Shown: piece by piece, positions 52,457 to 60,456 of the stretch
Layout: the number at the start of each line of letters is the position of its first letter
Position numbering within the stretch: position 1 is the stretch's first letter
DNA from: JBMDXK01 sp048594375
GTDB taxonomy: Bacteria; Pseudomonadota; Alphaproteobacteria; Rhizobiales; Methylopilaceae
Assembly (NCBI GenBank): GCA_048594375.1
Contig: JBMDXK010000009.1
Coordinates: 35,575-99,574 of the forward strand
DNA: 64,000 bases
Direction of reading: 5' to 3'
Notes under the pieces: generated by a model
Told to the model about the DNA's origin: nothing
Seen by the model: the letters and a program-made list of their open reading frames with translations, nothing else
Database searches by the model: none
Program-made: the position numbers and the translations under genes

Positions 52457-53257
52457 CTACATTTCATAACCAAGCAGGGAAAGGATTTCATTGAAAGCAT
52501 TTTTGGCGATGCCATCAAAATAATAGCCGAAGAAGGTGATATAGATGGGAATAATGAAGATGGTCACAAGGTTTTTGAACGTCTGTGACAGATCATGAAT
52601 GTTAAGCGGTTTTGAGGTTCGGCTTGCAAAAATCAGCGTAATATCGGTAATGCCCAGCATCAGCACCAGGGGGCTGCCCACGATGATGGCCAGTTTGAAC
52701 ATGGTATCAATTTTTGAAATAATACTGGCTGAAACAGCATCGGGTACAGAGGGAAACAGGCTGACAACAGGCCAGATTTTATAGCTGGAATACAGCACAT
52801 CAATAATCAGCAGCATACCGCCTGAGGCCACAAACAGCGCAATGGAACCTGCCATGAACAATGTTCCCAGCTCGGTGGATTCCTCAGAACGCAGGGGATC
52901 GAAAATATTGGCGTTGGAAGCTCCGCGGGTTAAATCCACCCAGTCCCCTGCGGCCTGCACAGCATGGAAGGGCAATCCCATGAGAAAACCCAGCACCAGC
53001 CCGATGCCCACTTCTTTAACAGCAGAGGCTACCATAAGCGGAAAATCGATATTGGCCATCGTGCTGACCTGACCGTGCATCCCAGCGGCAATCGGCACAG
53101 TGAGCGCCACAGCAAAGCCGATGCGCAAGAGGCCAGTTATGCGTGTCCAGCTGAACAGCGGCAAGAACATCAGCATGGTGAGCGGCCGGGCATAAGAAAG
53201 CAGGAAGGTTACAAACCAAACCCGTATTTCCATATAAAGATTGATGGGGATTTCCAT
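52457..53257 (-). CDS. sctT: T3SS export apparatus protein SctT
   Basis: A 266-residue membrane protein of the SctT/FliR family, part of the export gate with SctR and SctS. It has at least six hydrophobic segments; family-like stretches are RPLTMLMFLPLFSWTRITGLLRIGFAVALT, VKEVGIGLVLGFLMGLPFHAVQAAGDWVDLTRGAS and FKLAIIVGSPLVLMLGITDITLIFASRT. A 415-bp non-coding interval with repeats separates it from sctS, which is normally adjacent. Confidence 0.94.
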   Translation of the reverse strand: MEIPINLYMEIRVWFVTFLLSYARPLTMLMFLPLFSWTRITGLLRIGFAVALTVPIAAGMHGQVSTMANIDFPLMVASAVKEVGIGLVLGFLMGLPFHAVQAAGDWVDLTRGASNANIFDPLRSEESTELGTLFMAGSIALFVASGGMLLIIDVLYSSYKIWPVVSLFPSVPDAVSASIISKIDTMFKLAIIVGSPLVLMLGITDITLIFASRTSKPLNIHDLSQTFKNLVTIFIIPIYITFFGYYFDGIAKNAFNEILSLLGYEM

Positions 53258-53672
53258 TACTGCCCTTGTAACCGCAATGCTGACAGCCTCAAGAGTATAA
53301 AAACAGCGTTAATTTTCTGTTTCATACAACAAAATTTTTTAGAAAATTGTAAGAAAATGAGATATTTTTGTGTTTTTAAACTCCCTTCTACACTGCCATG
53401 GTAAGGCACCGCGAAGGATTCCCCCCTGAATGCGTTTTGGTGAGGTGGAAAGTGCTGGCTTTGTGAGCACCGGAACAGAGTGTACGCAAAGTACATGAGT
53501 ACCGGAGCGCAAAAAAGTCAGTGCTTAACACCCACTTCTCAAAACTAGCCCCCTGAATGCGTTCTGGTGAGGTGGAAAGTGCTGGCTTTGTGAGCACCGG
53601 AACGGAGTGTACGCAAAGTACATGAGTACCGGAGCGCAAAAAAGTCAGTGCTTAACACCCACCAGAACGCAT
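53258..53672. other. Repeat-bearing gap between sctT and sctS
   Basis: This 415-bp interval interrupts the usually contiguous sctRSTU genes. The part next to sctT (53258-53400) is AT-rich with no gene; the rest is two tandem repeat units (53424-53662). Confidence 0.7.
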
Positions 53673-53676
53673 TCAG
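53424..53676. repeat. Two tandem 127-bp repeats with inverted ends
   Basis: Unit 1 (53424-53534) and unit 2 (53551-53662) begin CCCTGAATGCGTT, repeat at 127 bp and differ at only about two positions over 110 bases. Unit 2 is bounded by a perfect 17-base inverted repeat: CTGAATGCGTTCTGGTG at 53553 and its complement at 53660-53676, the latter overlapping the sctS stop codon. Inside is GTGTAC-n5-GTACATGAGTACCGGAGCGC. The same core recurs in the tandem repeats at 63664-64000. The inverted ends suggest a MITE-like mobile element. Confidence 0.85.
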
Positions 53677-53942
53677 CGCGAAAGCATGGGGAAGGTTTCG
53701 AGACTGCGGCTAGCCTGTTGGAAGAGGGGGACGGAAAGAACACCGCCGAAGAGGATGAGCGTAAAGCAGACGATAAAGATTTTTACAATTTGCGGGAGAG
53801 CCTGATCTTGAATTTGGGTTGCGGCTTGGAGAATACCGAGGATCAGTCCGGCTCCGGCAGCAACGGCCATGATGGGGCCTGCAATGATGAGGCCGGCAGT
53901 CAAAGCCGTATAGATTTCGTAAGTGATGGTTGAAGGCTGCAT
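53673..53942 (-). CDS. sctS: T3SS export apparatus protein SctS
   Basis: An 89-residue protein with two membrane helices (about 14-38 and 52-75), the standard SctS/FliQ plan: AGPIMAVAAGAGLILGILQAATQIQDQALPQIVKI is the conserved core with the Gln-rich loop. It starts two bases after sctR. The last bases of the gene coincide with the inverted end of a repeat element. Confidence 0.95.
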   Translation of the reverse strand: MQPSTITYEIYTALTAGLIIAGPIMAVAAGAGLILGILQAATQIQDQALPQIVKIFIVCFTLILFGGVLSVPLFQQASRSLETFPMLSR

Positions 53943-53944
53943 GG

Positions 53945-54607
53945 TTATAACCCCGGCACGTAACTGAGGATAAGCCCCTCAACGAGACGCTGCCACCCAT
54001 CAAGCATCACAAACATCAACAGTTTCAGAGGAGTTGAAATAACCGGCGGTGACATCATCTGCATACCCATGGCCATCAGCACGGCACTGACAACGAAGTC
54101 GATGACGAGAAACGGCAGATACAGTAAGAAGCCGATTTCAAAGGCGCGGGTAAGTTCAGCAGCCATGAAGGAAGGGATGAGGATAATCATGTCGTTGGGT
54201 TGCGCGGACATGTCCGGCTGGTTGACCCATACTTTTTGCGCGGAAGTCACAAAAAATTCCCGTTGTTCCAGCGTTGTAAGGCGCAGCATGAACCGGCGCA
54301 GCGGTTCGATGGCATCCATGAACACCTGTTCGAGACCGGGTACACTTTGGTAATCCACCAGAGGGTTGGCGATGATGGCGTAAATTTCGCGGAAGGTGGG
54401 TGCCATCACAAAGCAGGAAAGGATGATGGAGAGTCCATAGATTAGCATGTTGGGCGGCGTTTGCTGGATACCCAGAGCGTTCCGCACGATAAACAGCACA
54501 ACGGAGATTTTCAGAAAAGAAGTCATGGTCACCGCCATGATGGGCAGAGCGCCCATCACGGTGGAAAAAGCCATAATTGCAATGGGATTGGGGGCGAGTT
54601 GCTCCAT
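53945..54607 (-). CDS. sctR: T3SS export apparatus protein SctR
   Basis: A 220-residue protein of the SctR/FliP family, the pore-forming core of the export gate. Four membrane helices are visible. Signatures: TSFLKISVVLFIVRNALGIQQTPPNMLIYGLSIILS near the N-terminus, then FEIGFLLYLPFLVIDFVVSAVLMAMGMQMMSPPVISTPLKLLMFVMLDGW, the strongly conserved C-terminal block. It follows sctQ by six bases. Confidence 0.97.
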   Translation of the reverse strand: MEQLAPNPIAIMAFSTVMGALPIMAVTMTSFLKISVVLFIVRNALGIQQTPPNMLIYGLSIILSCFVMAPTFREIYAIIANPLVDYQSVPGLEQVFMDAIEPLRRFMLRLTTLEQREFFVTSAQKVWVNQPDMSAQPNDMIILIPSFMAAELTRAFEIGFLLYLPFLVIDFVVSAVLMAMGMQMMSPPVISTPLKLLMFVMLDGWQRLVEGLILSYVPGL

Positions 54608-54613
54608 GGGGGC

Positions 54614-55672
54614 TTACTTTAAAATCCAGTCAACACGCACACCGATCTGTTCACCGACACGCACCAGTTCGCCAGCGCCAATTTGTCTGCCGCCAGCGAG
54701 GATGTCAACGGCTTGTCCCACAGGACGACCCAGATCGAAAATGTGTCCGGTATCAATGCCTTGCAAATCACTGACCGTCATATCTTTCCGTCCGACTTCA
54801 AAAACCAGCCGCACATTGATCTGGCCAACAGCGCCGGGATCGGAGGCATGTTCGCCGGGATAGCTCTCATCATAATCGTTCATAAAAATCCATCCTTTCA
54901 AATTGCCTGTAGCGGGCGTCAGAAGGGGTGCAGTGAGTTCCAATCCTTTGGATGTCACCATGCAGCTTTGCGCGAAAGCTTCACCAACCACAGCAATGAC
55001 TGTTTTCTGACTGACGCTGTTTTCATCGAGAATAATGCCATCACCTGGACGCAGATGAATAAGATCATCAACCGTGAGAACAGTTACCCCGGCTCTGAAG
55101 CTGATGGTGATAGGCAGATCGTCTATATTTTTTTGTTGTAAGGGAAGATCGTTCAACCAGCGCTGTAACTGTTTTCCCAAAGCAGGAGCGGGTTGAAGAA
55201 TGAGAGGCTGACGCCCCCATGAATCTGTTTCCACCCTGAAGCTGTAAAGCTCACCTTCGGGATAGTCGGGCGCAAAGATGATCCCGTTACACACGATTCT
55301 GCCATGGAGTTCATTTTCCAGCGACTGGATGAATGATTCGAAAACGGCTTCTGCCAGCAAACCGCATGAATCGGCGTCAAGCTGCTCAAGATCAATGGTT
55401 TCATCAATCTGGTGAACTTGATTGTGTATAATGCTGAACGGGAGAAATGCCGTAAGCGGCGCTTCGTTTATCTGCAATTTAAGGCCGCACCAAGTATCTT
55501 CTTCCTGCCAGAGTTTGGTTGCATCTTCTGGAGAAATAATAACATTTTCACCGCCAAGCTCTCCATGCCATGGCTCGCGCTTGCGTGAAGCGGCGTTCAA
55601 ATGTTTGAGCGCAGCATGGGGAATGGCTGGTAATTCCAGCGGCTGTGCAGTGTGTTTCGCCTGAAAGGGCAT
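54614..55672 (-). CDS. sctQ: T3SS cytosolic sorting platform protein SctQ
   Basis: A 352-residue protein whose C-terminal half has two SPOA (surface presentation of antigens) domains: about 195-265 (TISFRAGVTVLTVDDLIHLRPGDGIIL) and about 280-350 (INVRLVFEVGRKDMTVSDLQGIDTGHIFDLG... IGVRVDWIL). The N-terminal half is variable, as in the family. SctQ forms the pods that receive substrates. It is the first gene of the block. An internal start for a short SctQ-C form may exist but I could not define it. Confidence 0.9.
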   Translation of the reverse strand: MPFQAKHTAQPLELPAIPHAALKHLNAASRKREPWHGELGGENVIISPEDATKLWQEEDTWCGLKLQINEAPLTAFLPFSIIHNQVHQIDETIDLEQLDADSCGLLAEAVFESFIQSLENELHGRIVCNGIIFAPDYPEGELYSFRVETDSWGRQPLILQPAPALGKQLQRWLNDLPLQQKNIDDLPITISFRAGVTVLTVDDLIHLRPGDGIILDENSVSQKTVIAVVGEAFAQSCMVTSKGLELTAPLLTPATGNLKGWIFMNDYDESYPGEHASDPGAVGQINVRLVFEVGRKDMTVSDLQGIDTGHIFDLGRPVGQAVDILAGGRQIGAGELVRVGEQIGVRVDWILK

Positions 55673-55938
55673 CGCGGGTTTGGTATCCTGCCAATTTATA
55701 GCCGAGTTCCAAAAGGACTGCTGACCCTTTTGATAAAAACTCTGAAATAAAACAAATACTTATAGAACAACGCATGATTATTGTGTCATGCCTGCGAAAG
55801 AGTAGTCGTTTTCCCCCTAAGGAGATAAGGCGATGCAGGAACAACCCGTTCCTTTACCGTAACCTTGCCGCTAGTATGCCGTGGAAAAGATAACAGTGCG
55901 TTAACCTTAATAAATTTTGAGAGGGATAACGTTTTACT

Positions 55939-55980
55939 TGGAGCATTTCCTATTTGAACGAAATCGATGGAAATGCTCCA
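55939..55980. repeat. 12-bp-stem palindrome upstream of sctQ
   Basis: TGGAGCATTTCC and GGAAATGCTCCA make a perfect 12-base stem around an 18-base loop, about 270 bases upstream of sctQ. It has the same stem length as the hairpins at 14238 and 15310 and is followed on the plus strand by a T-rich stretch like theirs, but its stem sequence is different. Confidence 0.5.
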
Positions 55981-56029
55981 TATCTTTGTTTTTAAGGATG
56001 TATTTACCAAAAAACGGTTTCGGCACAAA

Positions 56030-56062
56030 ACACAAAAAAGGCCGGGAATGACCCGACCTTGA
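56030..56062 (-). terminator. Probable intrinsic terminator downstream of cspA
   Basis: On the minus strand GGTCGGG and CCCGGCC (one G-U pair) enclose a short loop and are followed by TTTTTTGTGTTTT. It lies about 360 bases past the cspA stop, so cspA either has a long 3' UTR or a separate small RNA ends here. Confidence 0.7.
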
Positions 56063-56079
56063 TTGCCATCATCATTGCA

Positions 56080-56408
56080 TGCTGCCAGTACATCCGTGGT
56101 CAGCATAAAACAATGAAGGGCTTTCTGCCAAAGCAGCATAATATAATAATCAGCGCCTCTAAGGCGCACCCATAAATGGGAATTATCACGAATGTTTTCT
56201 CAACAGAAATTGTGTATGCGGAAAAGCGATGACAATTGTGTTACTGGAAACCGCACATACGAAACGCATGGAAGCAACAGAACACAATGAAATCTCTCAG
56301 CTTTTACCGCTGACATCAAAATGAGCAAACATTTTCCGAAAAGCCCGTGATCCACGCACTTTTTCGTTGTCAGTTGTATGGTGCTGCCAGTACATCCGTG
56401 GTCAGCAC
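56080..56408 (-). repeat. Two direct copies of a 26-base hairpin sequence after cspA
   Basis: A 26-base sequence starting TGCTGCCAGTACATCC and ending GTGGTCAGCA occurs at 56080-56105 and again at 56383-56408, 303 bases apart and in the same orientation. Its ends can pair (TGCTG-CCA with TGG-CAGCA, with a bulge). The sequence between them has no gene. It could be part of a small RNA or a duplicated recombination or protein-binding site. Confidence 0.6.
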
Positions 56409-56424
56409 TACACAGATAACATTA

Positions 56425-56634
56425 TTATGATACTTGGAGATTGACCGCAGAGCTTTTGCCTGAGCGGCTATCTGTAGAAAGTTCGTATTGTACAGCCTGA
56501 CCTTCAGCAAGGCTGTAAAGACCAGCGCGTTCCACGGCGGAAATGTGGACAAAAACATCGTTACTACCATCTTTAGGCTGGATAAAACCAAAACCTTTTG
56601 TGGAGTTGAACCATTTAACAATACCTGAATTCAT
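56425..56634 (-). CDS. Cold-shock protein (CspA family)
   Basis: A 69-residue single cold-shock domain. It has RNP1 (KGFGFIQ, residues 13-19) and RNP2 (VFVHISA, about 27-33), and the usual GIVKWFNSTKGFGF opening. It is an RNA chaperone by family. The ATG has GAAGGAAA-like sequence upstream, and the 5' leader is long, as for cold-shock genes. Confidence 0.95.
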   Translation of the reverse strand: MNSGIVKWFNSTKGFGFIQPKDGSNDVFVHISAVERAGLYSLAEGQAVQYELSTDSRSGKSSAVNLQVS

Positions 56635-56907
56635 AACGATTTCCTTCTAAATCGAGAATTGCATTGAACCCCGCATCCATGTGCGGGAACGAAAATCGAT
56701 TTTAGGAGGAAAATTGACATCTGCTTTTCAGCGAAGCAGGAAACAAATACTTTTGTCAAAGTCACAATTAATCGTCGATATGCTACCTTATAGACCATGT
56801 GAAAGAGATAAGCAACCATATTTATGCACTAAAAATTTTAATTGCGCATACACAGGCGTAATTTCTGGCGCACTGCGCGCTCGTGTTGCCTTGTGCCATG
56901 AGTATTT

Positions 56908-58464
56908 TCATTCATAAAGCATAGGCTGCAAGCTTCCGGTGTTGTGGGTGGGCGCGATGCGGCGTTTTTGGTTACCATTGCTCATGAGTGCGTAAAGGCG
57001 CGGCAGATATTCCGGTGAAAGGTGCAACCCCAGCTTGGTGCGGCGCCAGAGAATATCTTTTATGGTGTGCGCCCATTCAAAGGACATCAGATAGTCAAGC
57101 TCCCGATGGGTAAAGCCGCATCCTAAATCTTCACCCATGTCATCGGCGCATTTCACATCATGCAGCAGAACGTGGGTTCGGGTGCCATAGTGGCGGATAA
57201 GCCGTTCCAGTTGTGTGCTGGCAAGATAAGGATAACGGGCCTGCAGGTCTGCCAATAAGCCTGCATATCCATCGGGTGGGAAGTCTCCCCCTGGCAAGAA
57301 AGCGTGTGCTGTCCACGGTGTGCCTTTACGCAGAAACGGGTGCAGCTTTTCCAGTGTTTTTTCAGCCAGCATACGGTGGGTGGTGATTTTGCCGCCATAG
57401 ACTGACAGCACAGGGGCAAGGCCATTGTCCTGATTCAGGTGCAGCACATAATCACGCGTAATGTGTTGTGCCTTGCTGTGTTTATCGTCATAAAGTGTGC
57501 GGATGCCGCTGTAGCTGCCGATAATATCGCGATCAATCAGGGGGCGGGCAAGATAGCGGTTGACGGACTCGAGCAGGTAGCTTTTTTCATCAAATCCGAT
57601 GCGTGGTTCGGTGCGGGTGTGGCTGACTTCAATATCGGTTGTGCCAATCAGGGTGTAATCTTGTTCAAAGGGGATAAGAAACACAATGCGGTTATCGCTG
57701 TTTTGCAGGATAAAAGCATCATTGAATTCATAAAGACGCGGCACAATGATGTGGCTGCCTTGCACAAGACGCGTGCGGTTGGGTTCATCGGGGGAAACCA
57801 GTATCCGGTTGAGAGCATCCACATGGGCACCGGCGGCGTTGACCAGCACCCGTGATTTTACTGTTTCTTCGCGTCCGTAAGTGTGGGTGCGCAATTCCCA
57901 GTGGTCAGCGTGGCGTTGCGCGTGAGTGCATTTTGTGCGGGTATGGATGGCAGCTCCGCGTTCATAGGCGTCAAGTGCGCACAAAACGGTGAGGCGTGAA
58001 TCATCCACATAAGCGTCGTAATAGGTGAGCGCCTTGGTGATATCCGGCGTCATGAGAGCGCGCACATTGGGTTCTTTGGTAAGGGAAAGCGGCACTGAGC
58101 GCGGCAAAGACGAGCCGAACCCGAGCGCATCATAAAGCTTAAGCCCTGCCCAAAGCATGAGATAAGGCCGGTTGCCTTTGTGATAGGGCAGGATAAACCG
58201 TAGAGGGTGAATGATGTGGGGAGCCGTTCTGAGCAGAATTTCCCGTTCGGCCAGTGCTTCATGCACGAGGCGGAATTCATAGTGTTCAAGGTAGCGTAAG
58301 CCGCCATGAATAAGCTTTGATGAAGCGGACGATGTGGCACTGGCAAGATCGTTCTGTTCGCACAGATAGACCTTCAAGCCACGGCCAGCGGCATCACGGG
58401 CAATGGCGGTGCCATTGATCCCGCCACCAATAATTGCCAGATCATAAACAGGTGTATTACTCAT
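56908..58464 (-). CDS. glpD: Aerobic glycerol-3-phosphate dehydrogenase GlpD
   Basis: FAD enzyme that oxidises glycerol 3-phosphate to dihydroxyacetone phosphate at the inner membrane and feeds electrons to quinone. The 518-residue protein has the N-terminal dinucleotide fold DLAIIGGGINGTAIARDAAGRGLKVYLCE, SSKLIHGGLRYLEHYEFRLV (family signature) and the FAD site IGTTDIEV. The C-terminal domain contains EWAHTIKDILWRRTKLGLHL. No other glp gene is adjacent. Confidence 0.97.
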   Translation of the reverse strand: MSNTPVYDLAIIGGGINGTAIARDAAGRGLKVYLCEQNDLASATSSASSKLIHGGLRYLEHYEFRLVHEALAEREILLRTAPHIIHPLRFILPYHKGNRPYLMLWAGLKLYDALGFGSSLPRSVPLSLTKEPNVRALMTPDITKALTYYDAYVDDSRLTVLCALDAYERGAAIHTRTKCTHAQRHADHWELRTHTYGREETVKSRVLVNAAGAHVDALNRILVSPDEPNRTRLVQGSHIIVPRLYEFNDAFILQNSDNRIVFLIPFEQDYTLIGTTDIEVSHTRTEPRIGFDEKSYLLESVNRYLARPLIDRDIIGSYSGIRTLYDDKHSKAQHITRDYVLHLNQDNGLAPVLSVYGGKITTHRMLAEKTLEKLHPFLRKGTPWTAHAFLPGGDFPPDGYAGLLADLQARYPYLASTQLERLIRHYGTRTHVLLHDVKCADDMGEDLGCGFTHRELDYLMSFEWAHTIKDILWRRTKLGLHLSPEYLPRLYALMSNGNQKRRIAPTHNTGSLQPMLYE

Positions 58465-58605
58465 AAGAAAGACTGGCTACGCTGTGTGTTACGTTTTAAA
58501 AGACCAGTATTGCGGATATATCTTTACAACCTGTTGAATTCAAATTTCTTTTCGAGCGAAAGCATGATTATTTTATCACGCGTTCACTCTATCTCTAAAA
58601 GTCTG

Positions 58606-59247
58606 TCACCAGCGTAAGAGGCGTTTGCCTGCACCATAGCCGAAGAGAGAAAGCGCCAGCAAAGGCATTCCGTAATAGGCGGTGATATAGAGTGCGGAAT
58701 CTTTATCGCAATGCAGCGCATAGGCGGCAGCCGCCAGGCTACCCGCACTTAATCCTGAAAGTGCGCCCAATATTCCGGGATAGTGCGAAGCTGTTTTGGC
58801 AGACCAGTATTTCCAACCCAGAACCATGGCAATGGTACCGCAAACAAAAAGCGTGGCAAGACACACGATGGCTGAACTGTCCCGAAGGCTTTCCATCCTT
58901 TCATGCAAGGGATGCTCCAGACCTTGGCTCACGCCTTGCCACAACAGGAGAGCCATCCCTGAGATCACAGGAAGAAAGTGCCATTTCCTGAAGTGTCCTG
59001 CGGGGCGGGAAATATCGGTAATCAGCATCACGCTGCCCAGCCAGATCAGCAGAAAGATGGCTGGCTTCCAGAACATGGCACCGGTCTGAAAGGCGTGGAC
59101 AAAGTCGGTGCGTAACCCCATGAAGCCCAGAATCATGGCTGCAATCAGGAACAGGCAGAACGAACCGTACATCCACAGTCTGGCGTTTTTCAAACGCGGC
59201 GCGGGTTCCAGATCAGCAACCAGTTGTTCTATGAAGCGATCATTCAT
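58606..59247 (-). CDS. nrsF: Anti-sigma factor NrsF (DUF1109 family)
   Basis: A 213-residue membrane protein with six predicted helices (about 25-45, 60-80, 90-110, 125-145, 155-180, 185-205) and a short cytoplasmic N-terminus (MNDRFIEQLVADLEPAPRL) that fits the DUF1109/NrsF family. In Caulobacter NrsF holds the ECF sigma factor SigF at the membrane until metal stress. The start ATG 59247 overlaps the sigma gene's end by eight bases, so the pair is coupled. This context, next to a bufferin operon, matches the Caulobacter locus. Confidence 0.87.
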   Translation of the reverse strand: MNDRFIEQLVADLEPAPRLKNARLWMYGSFCLFLIAAMILGFMGLRTDFVHAFQTGAMFWKPAIFLLIWLGSVMLITDISRPAGHFRKWHFLPVISGMALLLWQGVSQGLEHPLHERMESLRDSSAIVCLATLFVCGTIAMVLGWKYWSAKTASHYPGILGALSGLSAGSLAAAAYALHCDKDSALYITAYYGMPLLALSLFGYGAGKRLLRW

Positions 59248-59776
59248 CCTGCAACTCCCCAACCGCGGCTTTCATCTTTTTCATGCCGCGATGCACCATG
59301 ATTTTAACATTGGAAGGGCTATGCCCAGTTTGCTGACTAACGTCCTCGATGCTCATTTCCTGAAGTTTGACCATTTCTACAAGCTTTGCCTGCTCCGGCG
59401 GGAGGCATTTCAGCAGGATTTGCACATCATGCCGGGCGCAGGTTTCCCGCGCATTGTCCTGCGATGGCAATTCATCATACAGTTCGGTTTCCACATATTT
59501 GAGGGTTGCGCGCATATAATCAATCCAGCGGTGACGCGCCACGGCGGCAATCCACGGGCCGAACGGGTATTGCGGGTCAAAAGTCTGCCTTTTTCCGTGT
59601 AACGTCATCAGCGTATCCTGCACCAGATCCTCTACGGCATTGTGATGGACGCGCTTTTTAAAGTAGGCCGTTAGCCATGGCATTAAATCGCTCAGCAGCA
59701 GGCGGTAAGCATTTTTGTCGCCCTCAAGGGCAGCACACATCCATTCGTGCCATCTCTTGCTGTTATACGGTGTCAT
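59240..59776 (-). CDS. sigF: ECF sigma factor SigF
   Basis: A 178-residue ECF sigma factor. Region 2 covers about 15-85 (YFKKRVHHNAVEDLVQDTLMTLHGKRQ and WIAAVARHRWIDYMR) and region 4 about 118-170 (LKCLPPEQAKLVEMVKLQEMSIEDVSQQTG, then HSPSNVKIMVHRGMKKMKA), with nothing after, as usual in ECF factors. The frame extends to 59947 but the sensible start is ATG 59774-59776. It is divergent from bufA and probably drives it. The bufA promoter element TGTAACC fits a SigF-type site. Confidence 0.9.
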   Translation of the reverse strand: MTPYNSKRWHEWMCAALEGDKNAYRLLLSDLMPWLTAYFKKRVHHNAVEDLVQDTLMTLHGKRQTFDPQYPFGPWIAAVARHRWIDYMRATLKYVETELYDELPSQDNARETCARHDVQILLKCLPPEQAKLVEMVKLQEMSIEDVSQQTGHSPSNVKIMVHRGMKKMKAAVGELQDE

Positions 59777-59950
59777 GGCGTGATGGTTACATCCTGAATA
59801 AAAAAATCTATGGTTGAGAATGTAACCAATAAAGATTACCACCGCACTATAGCCATCCAGGCAACTGTGTATAGAGCTTTGCATCAGGAATTGCGTAAAA
59901 ACAAAAATCCCCACCCCACTGAAAATAAAAATAAAAAATAATCGCACGGC

Positions 59951-59979
59951 TGTAACCAGACACTCTTCTGTCCCGTATT
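59951..59979 (+). promoter_or_regulatory. Putative SigF-type promoter of the bufferin operon
   Basis: TGTAACC at 59951-59957, 16 bases, then CGTATT at 59974-59979, placed 67 bases ahead of the bufA start. The spacing and the GTAACC-type -35 box agree with promoters of SigF/NrsF systems as I recall them from Caulobacter. Further TGTAACC-like words occur near the sigF start (59785-59791, minus strand, and 59821-59827, plus strand), perhaps for autoregulation. Confidence 0.55.
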
Positions 59980-60045
59980 ACCCGTTTGGAACAGAGCTTA
60001 CACCGTGGGCATCTGTCACTTTAACCTCAAGTAAGGAACTTCATC

Positions 60046-60309
60046 ATGCAATTTTCCAAACCCCTTATGACCATGGCCGCTCTTGGTGCATTTGTTGCGG
60101 GCGCCGCTTTAAGCACTCCGGAAGTTCAGGCCAAAGAAGGCCATGAAAGATGCGCTGGCATTGTAAAAGCCGGACAAAACGATTGCGCCGCCAATGGCCA
60201 CAGCTGTGCCGGTCAGGCAAAAACCGACAACGATAAAAACGAGTGGGTCTATTTGCCTAAAGGCACATGCGACAAGATCACTGGCGGCACCGTCGTCAAA
60301 AAAATGTAA
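60046..60309 (+). CDS. bufA: Bufferin precursor peptide BufA (DUF2282 family)
   Basis: An 87-residue exported peptide. The signal peptide covers about residues 1-29 (MTMAALGAFVAGAALS core, cleavage near VQA). The mature part has four Cys at 36, 47, 54 and 75 in the contexts ERCAGI, NDCAAN, HSCAGQAKT and GTCDKI, the DUF2282 pattern. Members of this family are modified on core Cys by the MNIO enzyme BufB and then bind copper. AAGGA lies eight bases before the ATG. It is the first gene of the operon. Confidence 0.93.
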   Translation: MQFSKPLMTMAALGAFVAGAALSTPEVQAKEGHERCAGIVKAGQNDCAANGHSCAGQAKTDNDKNEWVYLPKGTCDKITGGTVVKKM

Positions 60310-60432
60310 CTTAGCAATTTCAGCAAAAGTGTATACGGTTTTAGCTTCGCTGGACGTTGGCTGCGTCCGCAAATTGCGTAAAAACAATAACTTATAGTGG
60401 TTTTATGTAAAATTCTTAATTGAAACCACTAT
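60310..60432 (-). repeat. Composite dispersed repeat, inverted copy between bufA and bufB
   Basis: Starts directly after the bufA stop codon. Read on the minus strand it contains the hairpin (ATAGTGGTTTCA with TAAAACCACTAT, 15-base loop) followed by TTGTTTTTACGCAATTT and ending TGAAATTGCTAAG, matching 14238-14370 throughout. On the plus strand the hairpin is followed by ATATTTTTTTTAG, so it may attenuate transcription from bufA into bufB. Confidence 0.7.
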
Positions 60433-60456
60433 ATATTTTTTTTAGGAGTTTCCGTC

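Larger units (their letters stand above)
55673..56424. other. Long intergenic region between cspA and sctQ
   Basis: About 750 bases without a believable gene. It holds the 3' region of the cold-shock gene with a duplicated 26-base hairpin sequence, a probable terminator (56030-56062), a 12-base-stem palindrome (55939-55980) and, nearest sctQ, the presumed promoter of the T3SS operon. No regulator gene for the T3SS is present. Confidence 0.55.

Noticed and set aside
47098..55672. Flagellar export apparatus
   Set aside because: SctJ is a lipoprotein with one C-terminal helix rather than a large two-helix FliF, sctK is present, and no flagellar structural genes are near.
55786..56169. 127-codon minus-strand frame between cspA and sctQ
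   Set aside because: It crosses a terminator and a palindrome, and its start region is the duplicated 26-base sequence; composition is not protein-like.
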